DNA from: a virus
Length of the DNA: 64,000 bases
Strand: one strand, 5' to 3'
Virus record (IMG/VR): IMGVR_UViG_3300002052_000634
Coordinates: 1 to 64,000 of that record
Shown piece by piece: positions 26,698 through 34,466 of this stretch. The number at the start of each line of letters is the position of its first letter. Within the stretch, counting starts at the first letter, position 1. The position numbers were made by a program, and so were the translations under genes. Below the pieces are notes generated by a model that saw only the letters and a program-made list of their open reading frames with translations, was not told the origin of the DNA and made no database searches.

Positions 26698-27555
26698 TTA
26701 ATCGTTAAGAATATAATGAGCAATTATAATATCTCCGCTTTCAGGTTCGGTAGTAAACTGTATCGTGCTACCAGTAAGAGTATAATCTTTTCCAGACCCT
26801 TCTTCTTGCAATAAACCGTTTAAGAAAAGCTGAAGAGAATTTGCAATAGGAGTATTAGCTAATGTATGTTCACCAGAATATCCTGAAGCATCTACATCAG
26901 CAGAAAGATTTTCCATCTTTATATCGCCTTCAACTATATTATCAGCTATAGTATCTACAGACAATACGCCATCAGTAGCAGTAAGTCCAGTACCAGCTAT
27001 AGCAGAAACTATATCTGCAAATTTTTCTTTCTTAGTATCGCCATTATCAGAAGCATCTAAAAGAGCAATATAATCATTAGCAACATCTATAGCTACTTCT
27101 CCGACTTCATCTAAATCGACAGCAAGAACACCAGCCGAAGCCACTAAACCAACACCTGCTAAACCACTAGCAACATCATCATTCAACATAGCATCTGTAA
27201 CCTTAGTAGCTCCTATAGCAGTTACACCAGCGTTAGTGATTGTTATATCACCACTTACTGCAACCGAATTTATATCAGTGCCATCACCTATAAGAATATA
27301 TCCGTCAGTTTTAGCATCCAAATCAGTAGGAGCATCAGACGCTCCACCAACTTTAACACTACCTCTAGATATATTCGCTAATTTATCATTAGTAACACCA
27401 TCATCTTTTACTCTTAAAGCATCGGAATTAATTTCTATCGTGCTATCATCAACTTGAACATCCATGATGTCGCCATCAGCACCATTACGTGCCAAGCCAG
27501 CACCAAAGAAAGCATCTCTAATCTGCAATCCACGAATACTTGTATTTAACGCCAT
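26698..27555 (-). CDS. Decoration or fibre protein
   Basis: 285 aa. Low-complexity, Asp/Ala/Val-rich repeats (ALRVKDDGVTNDKLANI, LLDASDNGDTKKEKFADIVSAIAGTGLTATDGVLSVD) common in phage structural glycine/aspartate-rich fibres. The C-terminus (LQLFLNGLLQEEGSGKDYTLTG, IQFTTEPESGDIIIAHY) is a recurring phage-fibre end domain. ATG follows AAAGGAGG. Confidence 0.7.
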   Translation of the reverse strand: MALNTSIRGLQIRDAFFGAGLARNGADGDIMDVQVDDSTIEINSDALRVKDDGVTNDKLANISRGSVKVGGASDAPTDLDAKTDGYILIGDGTDINSVAVSGDITITNAGVTAIGATKVTDAMLNDDVASGLAGVGLVASAGVLAVDLDEVGEVAIDVANDYIALLDASDNGDTKKEKFADIVSAIAGTGLTATDGVLSVDTIADNIVEGDIKMENLSADVDASGYSGEHTLANTPIANSLQLFLNGLLQEEGSGKDYTLTGSTIQFTTEPESGDIIIAHYILND

Positions 27556-27630
27556 AAATTTTTATTCCTCCTTTTTACTCGAATTTTCAAGTTCAGGAGT
27601 CATTTTAATTGTCAGCCCTACAAGGCATTT

Positions 27631-27652
27631 TCTCGCATTTGACCCTGCGAGA
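27631..27652 (-). terminator. Hairpin TCTCGCA / TGCGAGA
   Basis: Seven-pair stem with an eight-base loop in the 135-bp gap upstream of the decoration-protein gene. No T-run is present on the minus side. Could be a leader structure for that gene. Confidence 0.5.
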
Positions 27653-27689
27653 CATATAAGCTAATCATTTCAATAACATACGTGTCATT

Positions 27690-27962
27690 TTATATTTTAT
27701 TTAGGTATCCACTCCCACCGCATTCGCAATCGGAGTAGCCTTGTCTCATTTTACATTTTTTAGGACATTTTATTATAGTTTTTTCATCGTATAATTGTTT
27801 AAATATCTTAGTTAGTCCTTTATAAGAGTAGTCAAAAACTTGTTTTTTAAAATATTTATAATCGTCAGATTTCTTGCCAAGTTTAAATTCCCCTAAATCT
27901 AATATTCGTTTAGTTACATCTAAAAATTCTAGAAAAATAATCTTGGCAATTTGTATTTTCAT
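27690..27962 (-). CDS. Small protein with C-terminal zinc knuckle
   Basis: 90 aa, helical N-terminal 65 residues and a C-terminal Cys cluster (CPKKC, then CECGG within 12 residues). Located between connector genes and the decoration protein. Unknown function. Confidence 0.6.
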   Translation of the reverse strand: MKIQIAKIIFLEFLDVTKRILDLGEFKLGKKSDDYKYFKKQVFDYSYKGLTKIFKQLYDEKTIIKCPKKCKMRQGYSDCECGGSGYLNKI

Positions 27963-27972
27963 CTTTGACTCC

Positions 27973-28317
27973 TTATAGTTTTATATAATTTATTTCAATG
28001 TAGTCTGATACAACAGTATCTATTGGAAGAGAAAAATCTGTAGTTGAATGTATAGTTATATTTTTTTCTTTAATGCCATTTAAAAATACTTGCAAAGAAG
28101 TTTCGACATATTCATTATCTGCTCTAAATTTCTTAGAAGTTAATTTTGTTGGAACTTCATTAAAAATAAAATTATCTTTTACAGTTTGAACTACCCATGC
28201 TCTATTTTTAGCTATTTCTACTGTATTAAAATTTACAGTGATTATTCCTTCTTCTATGAATTCTACTTCTATTATTTCCGACTCTGTTATAGTCGCTTCT
28301 AAATATTCTTGTATCAT
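27973..28317 (-). CDS. Beta-rich structural protein
   Basis: 114 aa; N-terminal short strands (TITESEIIEVEFIEEGIITVNF), central YVETSLQVFLNGIKEKNITIH. The LQVFLNGIK element matches the C-terminal element LQLFLNGLLQ of the decoration protein at 26698-27555, suggesting a shared fibre-knob domain. Head or neck location inferred. Confidence 0.55.
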   Translation of the reverse strand: MIQEYLEATITESEIIEVEFIEEGIITVNFNTVEIAKNRAWVVQTVKDNFIFNEVPTKLTSKKFRADNEYVETSLQVFLNGIKEKNITIHSTTDFSLPIDTVVSDYIEINYIKL

Positions 28318-28318
28318 G

Positions 28319-28681
28319 TTAATCTCTTAATTTACGTACAATGTCTTCAAATTCAATTCTACCATATAAAAGCACTCCTTCATTATCTTCATCGTCTTTA
28401 TAATCCACAGAAAAATAATAAGTACCTACTAAATCAGTTTCGGACGCTGTAAATTCTATTAAAGATTCTCCATTGGTAGCATCACTATGAGCAGTTATTT
28501 TTTTGTCAATTATAGCTTGATTATCGTTATCATTCATTGAGGTCTTCAAAGTAAAATAAATTGTCCATCCTGTTATATCTTCTGCTATTCCATCTTTCTT
28601 AACTTTAATTTTATATGGTTGGGTACTTCTACGATGCCTTCTTATATCTTTCCACTTAGGGTCTGTTCTGAATTTTGGCAT
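28319..28681 (-). CDS. BppU-like Ig-fold structural protein
   Basis: 120 aa. The core EDITGWTIYFTLKTSMND..., DKKITAHSDATNGESLIEFTASETDL..GTYYFSVDY matches the N-terminal Ig-like domain of baseplate upper proteins and related phage structural proteins. Start overlaps two bases after the connector gene. Placed with head connectors, so it may be a decoration protein. Confidence 0.65.
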   Translation of the reverse strand: MPKFRTDPKWKDIRRHRRSTQPYKIKVKKDGIAEDITGWTIYFTLKTSMNDNDNQAIIDKKITAHSDATNGESLIEFTASETDLVGTYYFSVDYKDDEDNEGVLLYGRIEFEDIVRKLRD

Positions 28682-28691
28682 ATCTTTCTCC

Positions 28692-29273
28692 TTAATCTTC
28701 CGTATAAGTTATAATTTCTGATACTCCAAGTCCCATCTGAAATCTTGATACTATTTTTTCTATACGCTCTTCTTTAGGCATTGTTTTAGGGTATCTAACA
28801 GTAATATTAGGAAGTCTATATTCTGAATAGTTGGGTCTAATTAATATGCTGGCTATAATAGATATTAAGTCCTCTGTTTTATTATCTGGATTTGGACGAA
28901 TATTATCATCATCTTCATCTACTTCATAATCATCTTCTCCATATGAAAAAAGACTCATCCAAGTTATAGCTCCAATTATATATTTTGTTAATTCAGTATC
29001 GGAATATTTATTAAAAGTATAATCTACCTCTATTTTATCGCCTGATGATAAGCTATTACCAGAAGACAGATTAATAGTAATTTTATTAGTGGTAGAATCA
29101 TAAGAATATTCTCCTGAAGTTAGTTCTGTTCCATTCCATAAAACGGAATCTATAGCGGTAATATTAGATTCTGCAAGAGTAAAAATATTAGATTGTTCAT
29201 ATTCTTGTATTTCGAAATCTGTTTCTCCAAAATCTTCTACCAAAGCTCTAACCTTTGTGCGTATCGTGTCCAT
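28692..29273 (-). CDS. Head-tail connector with inserted Ig-like domain
   Basis: 193 aa. The N- and C-terminal helical parts (MDTIRTKVRALVEDF; TKYIIGAITWMSLFSYGEDD; ISIIASILIRPNYSEYRLP) are typical of phage connector Ad1-like proteins. Residues about 28-90 are an inserted beta domain (SVLWNGTELTSGEYSYDSTTNKITI) resembling virion Ig/decoration modules. It overlaps the upstream GNAT-like gene by 26 bp. Confidence 0.65.
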   Translation of the reverse strand: MDTIRTKVRALVEDFGETDFEIQEYEQSNIFTLAESNITAIDSVLWNGTELTSGEYSYDSTTNKITINLSSGNSLSSGDKIEVDYTFNKYSDTELTKYIIGAITWMSLFSYGEDDYEVDEDDDNIRPNPDNKTEDLISIIASILIRPNYSEYRLPNITVRYPKTMPKEERIEKIVSRFQMGLGVSEIITYTED

Positions 29274-29709
29274 TATTATCTCCTCTATACTTTTTTACAA
29301 AAAGCATTTCTTTGCCTCTATTACCTTTAAATATAAAATAATTTCGCTTTAATATTTCAATTATTGGATTTGTCTTTTTTATTTTTATGTATAAATCCTC
29401 TTTTACGTTCCACAATAAAACCTTTAACAATCTATTTGCAGAATCGTTATCTTCCGCTAATATTTTTAAATATTTTCTAGGAGATTTGTCTGACCATCCA
29501 GTTATAAAAGCTATTCCTTTTCCTTCCTCAAAAACAATTTTATCTCCTCTTTGTAAAGCTTCAAATAATAAATGTTCGTTTTCTTTAATAAAAAGTCTAA
29601 AATTAGATTTAGTGATATAAAAATCCCTATATTCATCTGTAAGTTCATCTAAAATAGATTTTACCACTTTACATTGTTTTTTGGAAATTTGAGTTCCAAA
29701 TTGAATCAT
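29248..29709 (-). CDS. GNAT-fold-like hypothetical protein in head module
   Basis: 153 aa with a C-terminal pattern YFIFKGNRGKEMLFVKKY and a strand FEEGKGIAFITGW, as in degenerate acetyltransferase-fold proteins often located near phage capsid genes. No acetyl-CoA P-loop is evident, so it is probably a non-enzymatic member. Starts after the hairpin that follows the capsid gene. Confidence 0.55.
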   Translation of the reverse strand: MIQFGTQISKKQCKVVKSILDELTDEYRDFYITKSNFRLFIKENEHLLFEALQRGDKIVFEEGKGIAFITGWSDKSPRKYLKILAEDNDSANRLLKVLLWNVKEDLYIKIKKTNPIIEILKRNYFIFKGNRGKEMLFVKKYRGDNNGHDTHKG

Positions 29710-29737
29710 TGGTTTTCCTTTATTTTTATTTTATTGG

Positions 29738-29777
29738 ATTAGGGAGAGCTATCGACCTAGTCAACGCCCTCCCTAAT
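29738..29777 (-). terminator. Hairpin after the major capsid gene
   Basis: ATTAGGGAG and CTCCCTAAT form a nine-pair stem with a 22-base loop immediately downstream of the capsid stop. No T-run. Probably a partial terminator or 3'-end stabiliser separating the abundant capsid message. Confidence 0.65.
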
Positions 29778-29786
29778 TTATCTATG

Positions 29787-30752
29787 TTAAAGTATCGAAG
29801 TAGCGTCACACTTAACAATCATCTTCGGATTAGGAATAGCAAAAATCACGCTCTCATAACCAACAACCGAGAACCCTAACACGTTGGCTGATGTACCACT
29901 GAAGTCTACGACTTCAGGAGTCTGACCAACCATGAGTGCTCTCTGAGCCTGGTCAACATCTGCACCCATCAATCTTGCGATTTCAGGGGAGATTTTCCTT
30001 CTCACGAACCATATCGGCTTACCTTCAGCTACTCTAGAATTCCTCGCTAACAAAATCATATGCTTAGTGTTAAGGAGAACTGCTTCTCCACCACCATCTG
30101 TACTCTCAACTTTACCAAATATCTTCATCGGCGTTATGCCAAGCTCTTTAAGCTTTGCTATAAGCGTAACGTTATAATTAAAAGTACCAGCATTATCTTT
30201 ATCATACATATCAATGGCTTCTTTCACAGCAGAACCACAAAGAAGTACATAATCATCACCATAATCCTCAACCAAATGCTTCATAGCCATAATAGCATCA
30301 TAAAGGTCATCACCAGAAGCTATAGTATATTCCTGAACATTAGCATTACCTGGAGTATTAGTATCAGCTTCCAGACCATCCAGCACGAGTTTCAACTCTC
30401 TCTTATCCATACCACGTGTAATAGCTTCTTTCTTCCGACCAAGCACTTTAGTATCTGGACTAGAAAGTACCGCATCAACAAGTACATATTCCTTCTTCGA
30501 ATTAAGACCCTGGAAAGATATTTCAGTATCTCCCAACGGACTTCTCTTTACCTGCACCAATTTTCCATCTGTAGTATCCACGACTAAGATTGTATCCAAA
30601 TCTGAATCAACATTAGTGTATCTCCACAGCTTTTCGCCTGGCTCAACAGTATCTAGGTTACAAATCTCACGAAGCTCAACAGGAACTGGTAACTGATAGT
30701 TAATAGGCTCGCCTATCAACTTCGAAATTTCCAAATCAACTCTACGTTCCAT
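29787..30752 (-). CDS. Major capsid protein
   Basis: 321 aa, located directly after the protease/scaffold gene, flanked by a 3' hairpin and with less AT-biased codons than its neighbours. Pattern fits an HK97-fold capsid: N-arm, an E-loop-like segment (VLSSPDTKVLGRKKEAITRGMDKREL), a P-domain helix (DDLYDAIMAMKHLVEDYGDDYVLLCGS), and A-domain strands ending SVVGYESVIFAIPNPKMIVK. It builds the head shell. Confidence 0.85.
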   Translation of the reverse strand: MERRVDLEISKLIGEPINYQLPVPVELREICNLDTVEPGEKLWRYTNVDSDLDTILVVDTTDGKLVQVKRSPLGDTEISFQGLNSKKEYVLVDAVLSSPDTKVLGRKKEAITRGMDKRELKLVLDGLEADTNTPGNANVQEYTIASGDDLYDAIMAMKHLVEDYGDDYVLLCGSAVKEAIDMYDKDNAGTFNYNVTLIAKLKELGITPMKIFGKVESTDGGGEAVLLNTKHMILLARNSRVAEGKPIWFVRRKISPEIARLMGADVDQAQRALMVGQTPEVVDFSGTSANVLGFSVVGYESVIFAIPNPKMIVKCDATSIL

Positions 30753-30849
30753 TGTATTTACCTCTCTATAATTTTTTTGAACAAATTTACACTATTATAA
30801 TATCTTTTCGTGTCGGCATTATCTTTGCCATATATTAATTTATCTTTTT

Positions 30850-31917
30850 TTATTTATTACGACCAAAAGCTACATCGTCAATTTGCTTCTTTATTTTTCT
30901 ATAATAACCATCATCATTAATTTTAGAACCGACTATTTCAGAAGCAGTATCTTTGTTTGTTTTGGCTCTTGCCTTTTCTAATGATAATCTAGCTCTTTCG
31001 AACTTATCATCATTAACTATTTCTTCGTCTGTTAAGTAATCTTTACCAATTATCTCTTGTCTCTCAAGAATTTTCTTCGCATTTTCTTGATAGAATTTTA
31101 TTTTCTTATCAGTATTTTTCTTAACCTTTGCAAGTTCTGCCTCTAACTTTTTTTGAGTATTATTACTCTTTTTTGATTCATCAAGATGTTGCTTTATAGC
31201 TTTTCTAACACCAGCTTTAAATATCTCTTCTCTTTTAGAAGTCTCAGTTATAATTGTTTTCATATCTTTACGAGCTTTTCTTAGTTTTCTCTGATGTTTC
31301 TTCATAGCTTTCTGGTAACGTTTCAAAAGAGTAGTCATCTTTAATTCTCTTGCTCTTTTAAGAATTTTATTTCTAACTGAATCAGCACTTACGCCTAATT
31401 TTTTCAAGGTTTCCTTAACTTTAGTTTGAGCTAATCTTGCTAAAGCATTACGAACATGAACTTGGTCATTTATAGGAAACATTCGAATTTTACGAGGTTC
31501 TCCTGTTCTCTTATTTTTTACTGTCTTAACAATAGCAAATAAACTATCAGGAAGTGCTTTTCGTGTCTTAGTAGTCATTTGTTCAGACTTACCTGGCTGT
31601 CCTGCTCCTGGACGTTCTTTTCTTCTCATCTGACCGCCACATTTGGGACATTTCAAATCTTTACAGTGAGAATCTGAAGCTTTAGAAAAACCGCATTTAA
31701 TACATTCGCAATTAAACTTAGCACTTTTTTCTATTTCATCATCACCTTCTATTTCCTTTACTGTAACATCAATATCTTCAACCTCTATTAAGTCTTCGGA
31801 GACAGGAGCTTCTGGCTTCTTCTCCTCTTTAGCTTTAACTTTTTCCAGTCTTTCGGAAATTACTTTCTTATTATCTTCCTCTGTAGATTCGAGAAAATCA
31901 TGAATCTTTTCTGCCAT
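30850..31917 (-). CDS. Nested scaffold protein from internal start
   Basis: In-frame ATG at 31917 (residue 392 of the fusion) has GGAGG seven bases upstream, the best ribosome site in the gene. It would give a separate 355-aa protein with one zinc ribbon, the HVRNALARL domain and the coiled coil. This is the lambda C/Nu3 arrangement, where the scaffold is also made alone in excess. Confidence 0.7.
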   Translation of the reverse strand: MAEKIHDFLESTEEDNKKVISERLEKVKAKEEKKPEAPVSEDLIEVEDIDVTVKEIEGDDEIEKSAKFNCECIKCGFSKASDSHCKDLKCPKCGGQMRRKERPGAGQPGKSEQMTTKTRKALPDSLFAIVKTVKNKRTGEPRKIRMFPINDQVHVRNALARLAQTKVKETLKKLGVSADSVRNKILKRARELKMTTLLKRYQKAMKKHQRKLRKARKDMKTIITETSKREEIFKAGVRKAIKQHLDESKKSNNTQKKLEAELAKVKKNTDKKIKFYQENAKKILERQEIIGKDYLTDEEIVNDDKFERARLSLEKARAKTNKDTASEIVGSKINDDGYYRKIKKQIDDVAFGRNK

Positions 31918-33090
31918 ATTTTTTCCTCCTTTTTCCGAAGCTTTTGTAGGCTCATTTGCCTTATCTTTAGTTTCATTTATTGTTGCAATTCTTTTGCTAG
32001 TTTCTTTATAACTATCCGTATAAAACTTCAATCCGCATTTAGGACATGCCACTTGTCTAACATTTACATCCGATATTCCTTCTATATTTATTTTAGCGTT
32101 ACACTGAGGACAATTAATATGTCCAGAATATATGAATCTAGATTTAAATAAAGGATTAGTTTTACTATTTTTAGCAAAAGTAATATTATATTCTTTAGAA
32201 CAATTCATACATTTTAATTTGGCTTTTTCATCATCTCTTGATATAATTAACCAATTATTTACTTTACAGGAAGGGCAAAGTATTTTAAAATCTTTAACTT
32301 GAGGGGGATATTTCATATTTCCAGTATTATCAAGAATAGCAAAACATTTGGGACATTTAATACTAACTTGACCTTCACCTACTTCAAACTCTTCTCCACA
32401 ATTTGAACATTTTACCTTTATGAGAGTTGCGGTAGTAGATTGTCCAGCCATTAATATTTCATCTTCTTTATATTTGGAAGCATAAACAAGTTCAGGTAAA
32501 GCAGTATCATCATTAGCCATCATCAAAACTTTAGCATTTTTAAAAGCAGGAGCGTTGTCTTTGTCTTCGTATATTAAAGCTCCTCCTGCGATTTCCATGT
32601 TGTGAAGTTCATAAGTTCCGTCTTTATAATATTTGCGTTTATCCTTTGGAGACCATATTTCGAATGAAGAAGAAAGTTTCTTCTTCTTAAATAGTTCTTG
32701 AGCCTTTTTCCATAGTTCTATATAGTAAGTTTTGTAATAAACACCATAAGCAATTGCTTCATTTTCCTTTTGACGATAACGAAAATCTATATAATGCCCA
32801 ACTACTTTATCTCTATCGTGATTTATATTTATAGGTTTTCCTATAATTTGCGGAAGAACCTTTATTAACTCATTTTTTGGTAATATAGCTCCATTAGCAT
32901 TGGGTTCGTTTATAAAAGCATATACCGTTTTAAAAAATCCTAAATCCCTAGCTGTTATGTCCATACCTCTTGCTTTAGCTATTTTTTCTAGCTCACTTTT
33001 TTCCTTACCTTCTTCTAATAGAATCGTTTCTGAATTTTCTGTATAATCATTCAAAAATTCTTCTATTATAACATTATTTAATCTTTCCAT
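30850..33090 (-). CDS. Prohead protease fused to zinc ribbons and scaffold
   Basis: 746 aa. Residues about 1-200 are a serine prohead protease (XkdF/S78-like): PININHDRDKVVGHYIDF holds the likely catalytic His and LSSSFEIWSP the likely Ser. Residues about 225-380 and 455-485 hold four zinc ribbons (CSNC/CPKC, CPSC/CMNC, CPQC/CPKC and CIKC/CPKC). Residues about 535-585 have the RMFPINDQVHVRNALARL motif seen in other phage proteases. The rest is a long basic coiled coil of scaffold type. The zinc array is unusual. Confidence 0.8.
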   Translation of the reverse strand: MERLNNVIIEEFLNDYTENSETILLEEGKEKSELEKIAKARGMDITARDLGFFKTVYAFINEPNANGAILPKNELIKVLPQIIGKPININHDRDKVVGHYIDFRYRQKENEAIAYGVYYKTYYIELWKKAQELFKKKKLSSSFEIWSPKDKRKYYKDGTYELHNMEIAGGALIYEDKDNAPAFKNAKVLMMANDDTALPELVYASKYKEDEILMAGQSTTATLIKVKCSNCGEEFEVGEGQVSIKCPKCFAILDNTGNMKYPPQVKDFKILCPSCKVNNWLIISRDDEKAKLKCMNCSKEYNITFAKNSKTNPLFKSRFIYSGHINCPQCNAKINIEGISDVNVRQVACPKCGLKFYTDSYKETSKRIATINETKDKANEPTKASEKGGKNMAEKIHDFLESTEEDNKKVISERLEKVKAKEEKKPEAPVSEDLIEVEDIDVTVKEIEGDDEIEKSAKFNCECIKCGFSKASDSHCKDLKCPKCGGQMRRKERPGAGQPGKSEQMTTKTRKALPDSLFAIVKTVKNKRTGEPRKIRMFPINDQVHVRNALARLAQTKVKETLKKLGVSADSVRNKILKRARELKMTTLLKRYQKAMKKHQRKLRKARKDMKTIITETSKREEIFKAGVRKAIKQHLDESKKSNNTQKKLEAELAKVKKNTDKKIKFYQENAKKILERQEIIGKDYLTDEEIVNDDKFERARLSLEKARAKTNKDTASEIVGSKINDDGYYRKIKKQIDDVAFGRNK

Positions 33091-33114
33091 TGTTTCGTCT
33101 CCTTTATAAGTATA

Positions 33115-34206
33115 TTAAGTGATAGCGGTTATTTGACCATCTACAACTGTTATCGTTTTTCCATCAGTTGTTGTAAATGTTCCATTTATTCCGTTTTTCT
33201 CTGTTAGATTATTTAAAGCATCTTTTACGGTATCTCCAGTTACAGAAGAATCGTTTTTTGTTCCTGACGCTCTTTCTATCAAAACTGGATTATCTGGAGT
33301 TGTAAATGTCGGAGTTCCTGAAATTATACAAGAACTTGTCAGAAAACAAGCATCTATTGTTTCTGAAGCTAAATAGACACCTGCTCTATCAAATAAATGT
33401 AGAACTAAAGTTGCAGGGTTGGAAAAAGCTATCCAACCTAATTCTTCGGCTCCTATTAGAGTAACTCCTCTCGAAATAAGATGAGCTTCTTTTCCATTAC
33501 AATTAAAAACAGAAGGAGAGTTAGTAGGTGCACCAAGACCTATACAAGATGTATAGTTAAGAGTTACATCTTGATAATTTTCAGTATATCTAAATATTTC
33601 ATTAGCTCCAGTATCGAATAATCTATAAAACCATATATTTTTAAAAATTACATCTTTTCCATACCAATAACCGCCATTTACAGTTTTACTTATTTTTCTT
33701 GTTCCAGAATAAAATAAATCTCCTTCAAACTCAATATGACTTATATCTTTTATAGCTGTTGAAGTTATTGTCATATCAGTAATAACAATAATTTTTCCTC
33801 CATTTAAAATTCTTAAATAATCGATAGCATCGTCAAAATTATCATAATCTGCTCCTGATGTGCCTACTGTGATTATAACACGACTTAGACCGATAGCATC
33901 TTTGGTTTTCCATTTTCCAGAAACAGAATCATATATAAGCGTTTGACAGTCTGTAGGAGTGCCAGATTCAAACTCTACATCATCAAGTTCAGATAAATTA
34001 GAAACTCCTCCTTCTGAAGGGCCTTTTGCCTGCCATGTTCCAGAAGCATTATCATAAGTTAAAATTTGCCCATCAGTAGGAGTTCCGCTAAGAAATTCTA
34101 CATCATTTAAATCTTCTAAATTTTCTACAGTAGATAAACTAGAATCATCTAATACTTTTTGAAGCTTGCCCGTAAAGGGATTTAATTTATGTTTAAAATT
34201 TGCCAT
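33115..34206 (-). CDS. Fibre-like protein between portal and protease
   Basis: 363 aa. Two tandem copies of L.ELDDVEF.SGTPTD.Q.L.YD..SG.W (residues about 31-63 and 71-103), the same module as in the 967-aa fibre, then a beta-helix-like body (IIVITDMTITST, HIEFEGDLFYSG, VIFKNIWFYRL, AHLISRGVTLIG). Its place among head genes suggests a head fibre. C-terminus ends in TFTTTDGKTITVVDG. Confidence 0.7.
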   Translation of the reverse strand: MANFKHKLNPFTGKLQKVLDDSSLSTVENLEDLNDVEFLSGTPTDGQILTYDNASGTWQAKGPSEGGVSNLSELDDVEFESGTPTDCQTLIYDSVSGKWKTKDAIGLSRVIITVGTSGADYDNFDDAIDYLRILNGGKIIVITDMTITSTAIKDISHIEFEGDLFYSGTRKISKTVNGGYWYGKDVIFKNIWFYRLFDTGANEIFRYTENYQDVTLNYTSCIGLGAPTNSPSVFNCNGKEAHLISRGVTLIGAEELGWIAFSNPATLVLHLFDRAGVYLASETIDACFLTSSCIISGTPTFTTPDNPVLIERASGTKNDSSVTGDTVKDALNNLTEKNGINGTFTTTDGKTITVVDGQITAIT

Positions 34207-34217
34207 TATATTTCTCC

Positions 34218-34466
34218 TTATGCTAATTCATCGTATGTTATATAAGTCAAAGAAGTTCTATTAGCCCATTTATTATCTCCTCTACCTGCATTGGCATATC
34301 TATATTCAGTTTCATCTGATTTTTCTCTCATTATAATTGCCTGACCTCTCGGATGAATATATAAATAATAATTATAAAGAGTACCGCTTTCTTCTCCTGA
34401 TTCGTTCTCAGCTATATTATGAATCATAAATTCTGAAATATCTGAGTCTCTAAATTTTGTTCCCAT
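34218..34466 (-). CDS. Small beta-rich protein next to portal
   Basis: 82 aa, with LYNYYLYIHPRGQAIIMREKSDETEYRYANAG (shown in part) and a C-terminal YITYDELA. One-base overlap with the portal stop. Similar short proteins occur beside fibre genes, where they may act as accessory subunits. Not recognised. Confidence 0.6.
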   Translation of the reverse strand: MGTKFRDSDISEFMIHNIAENESGEESGTLYNYYLYIHPRGQAIIMREKSDETEYRYANAGRGDNKWANRTSLTYITYDELA

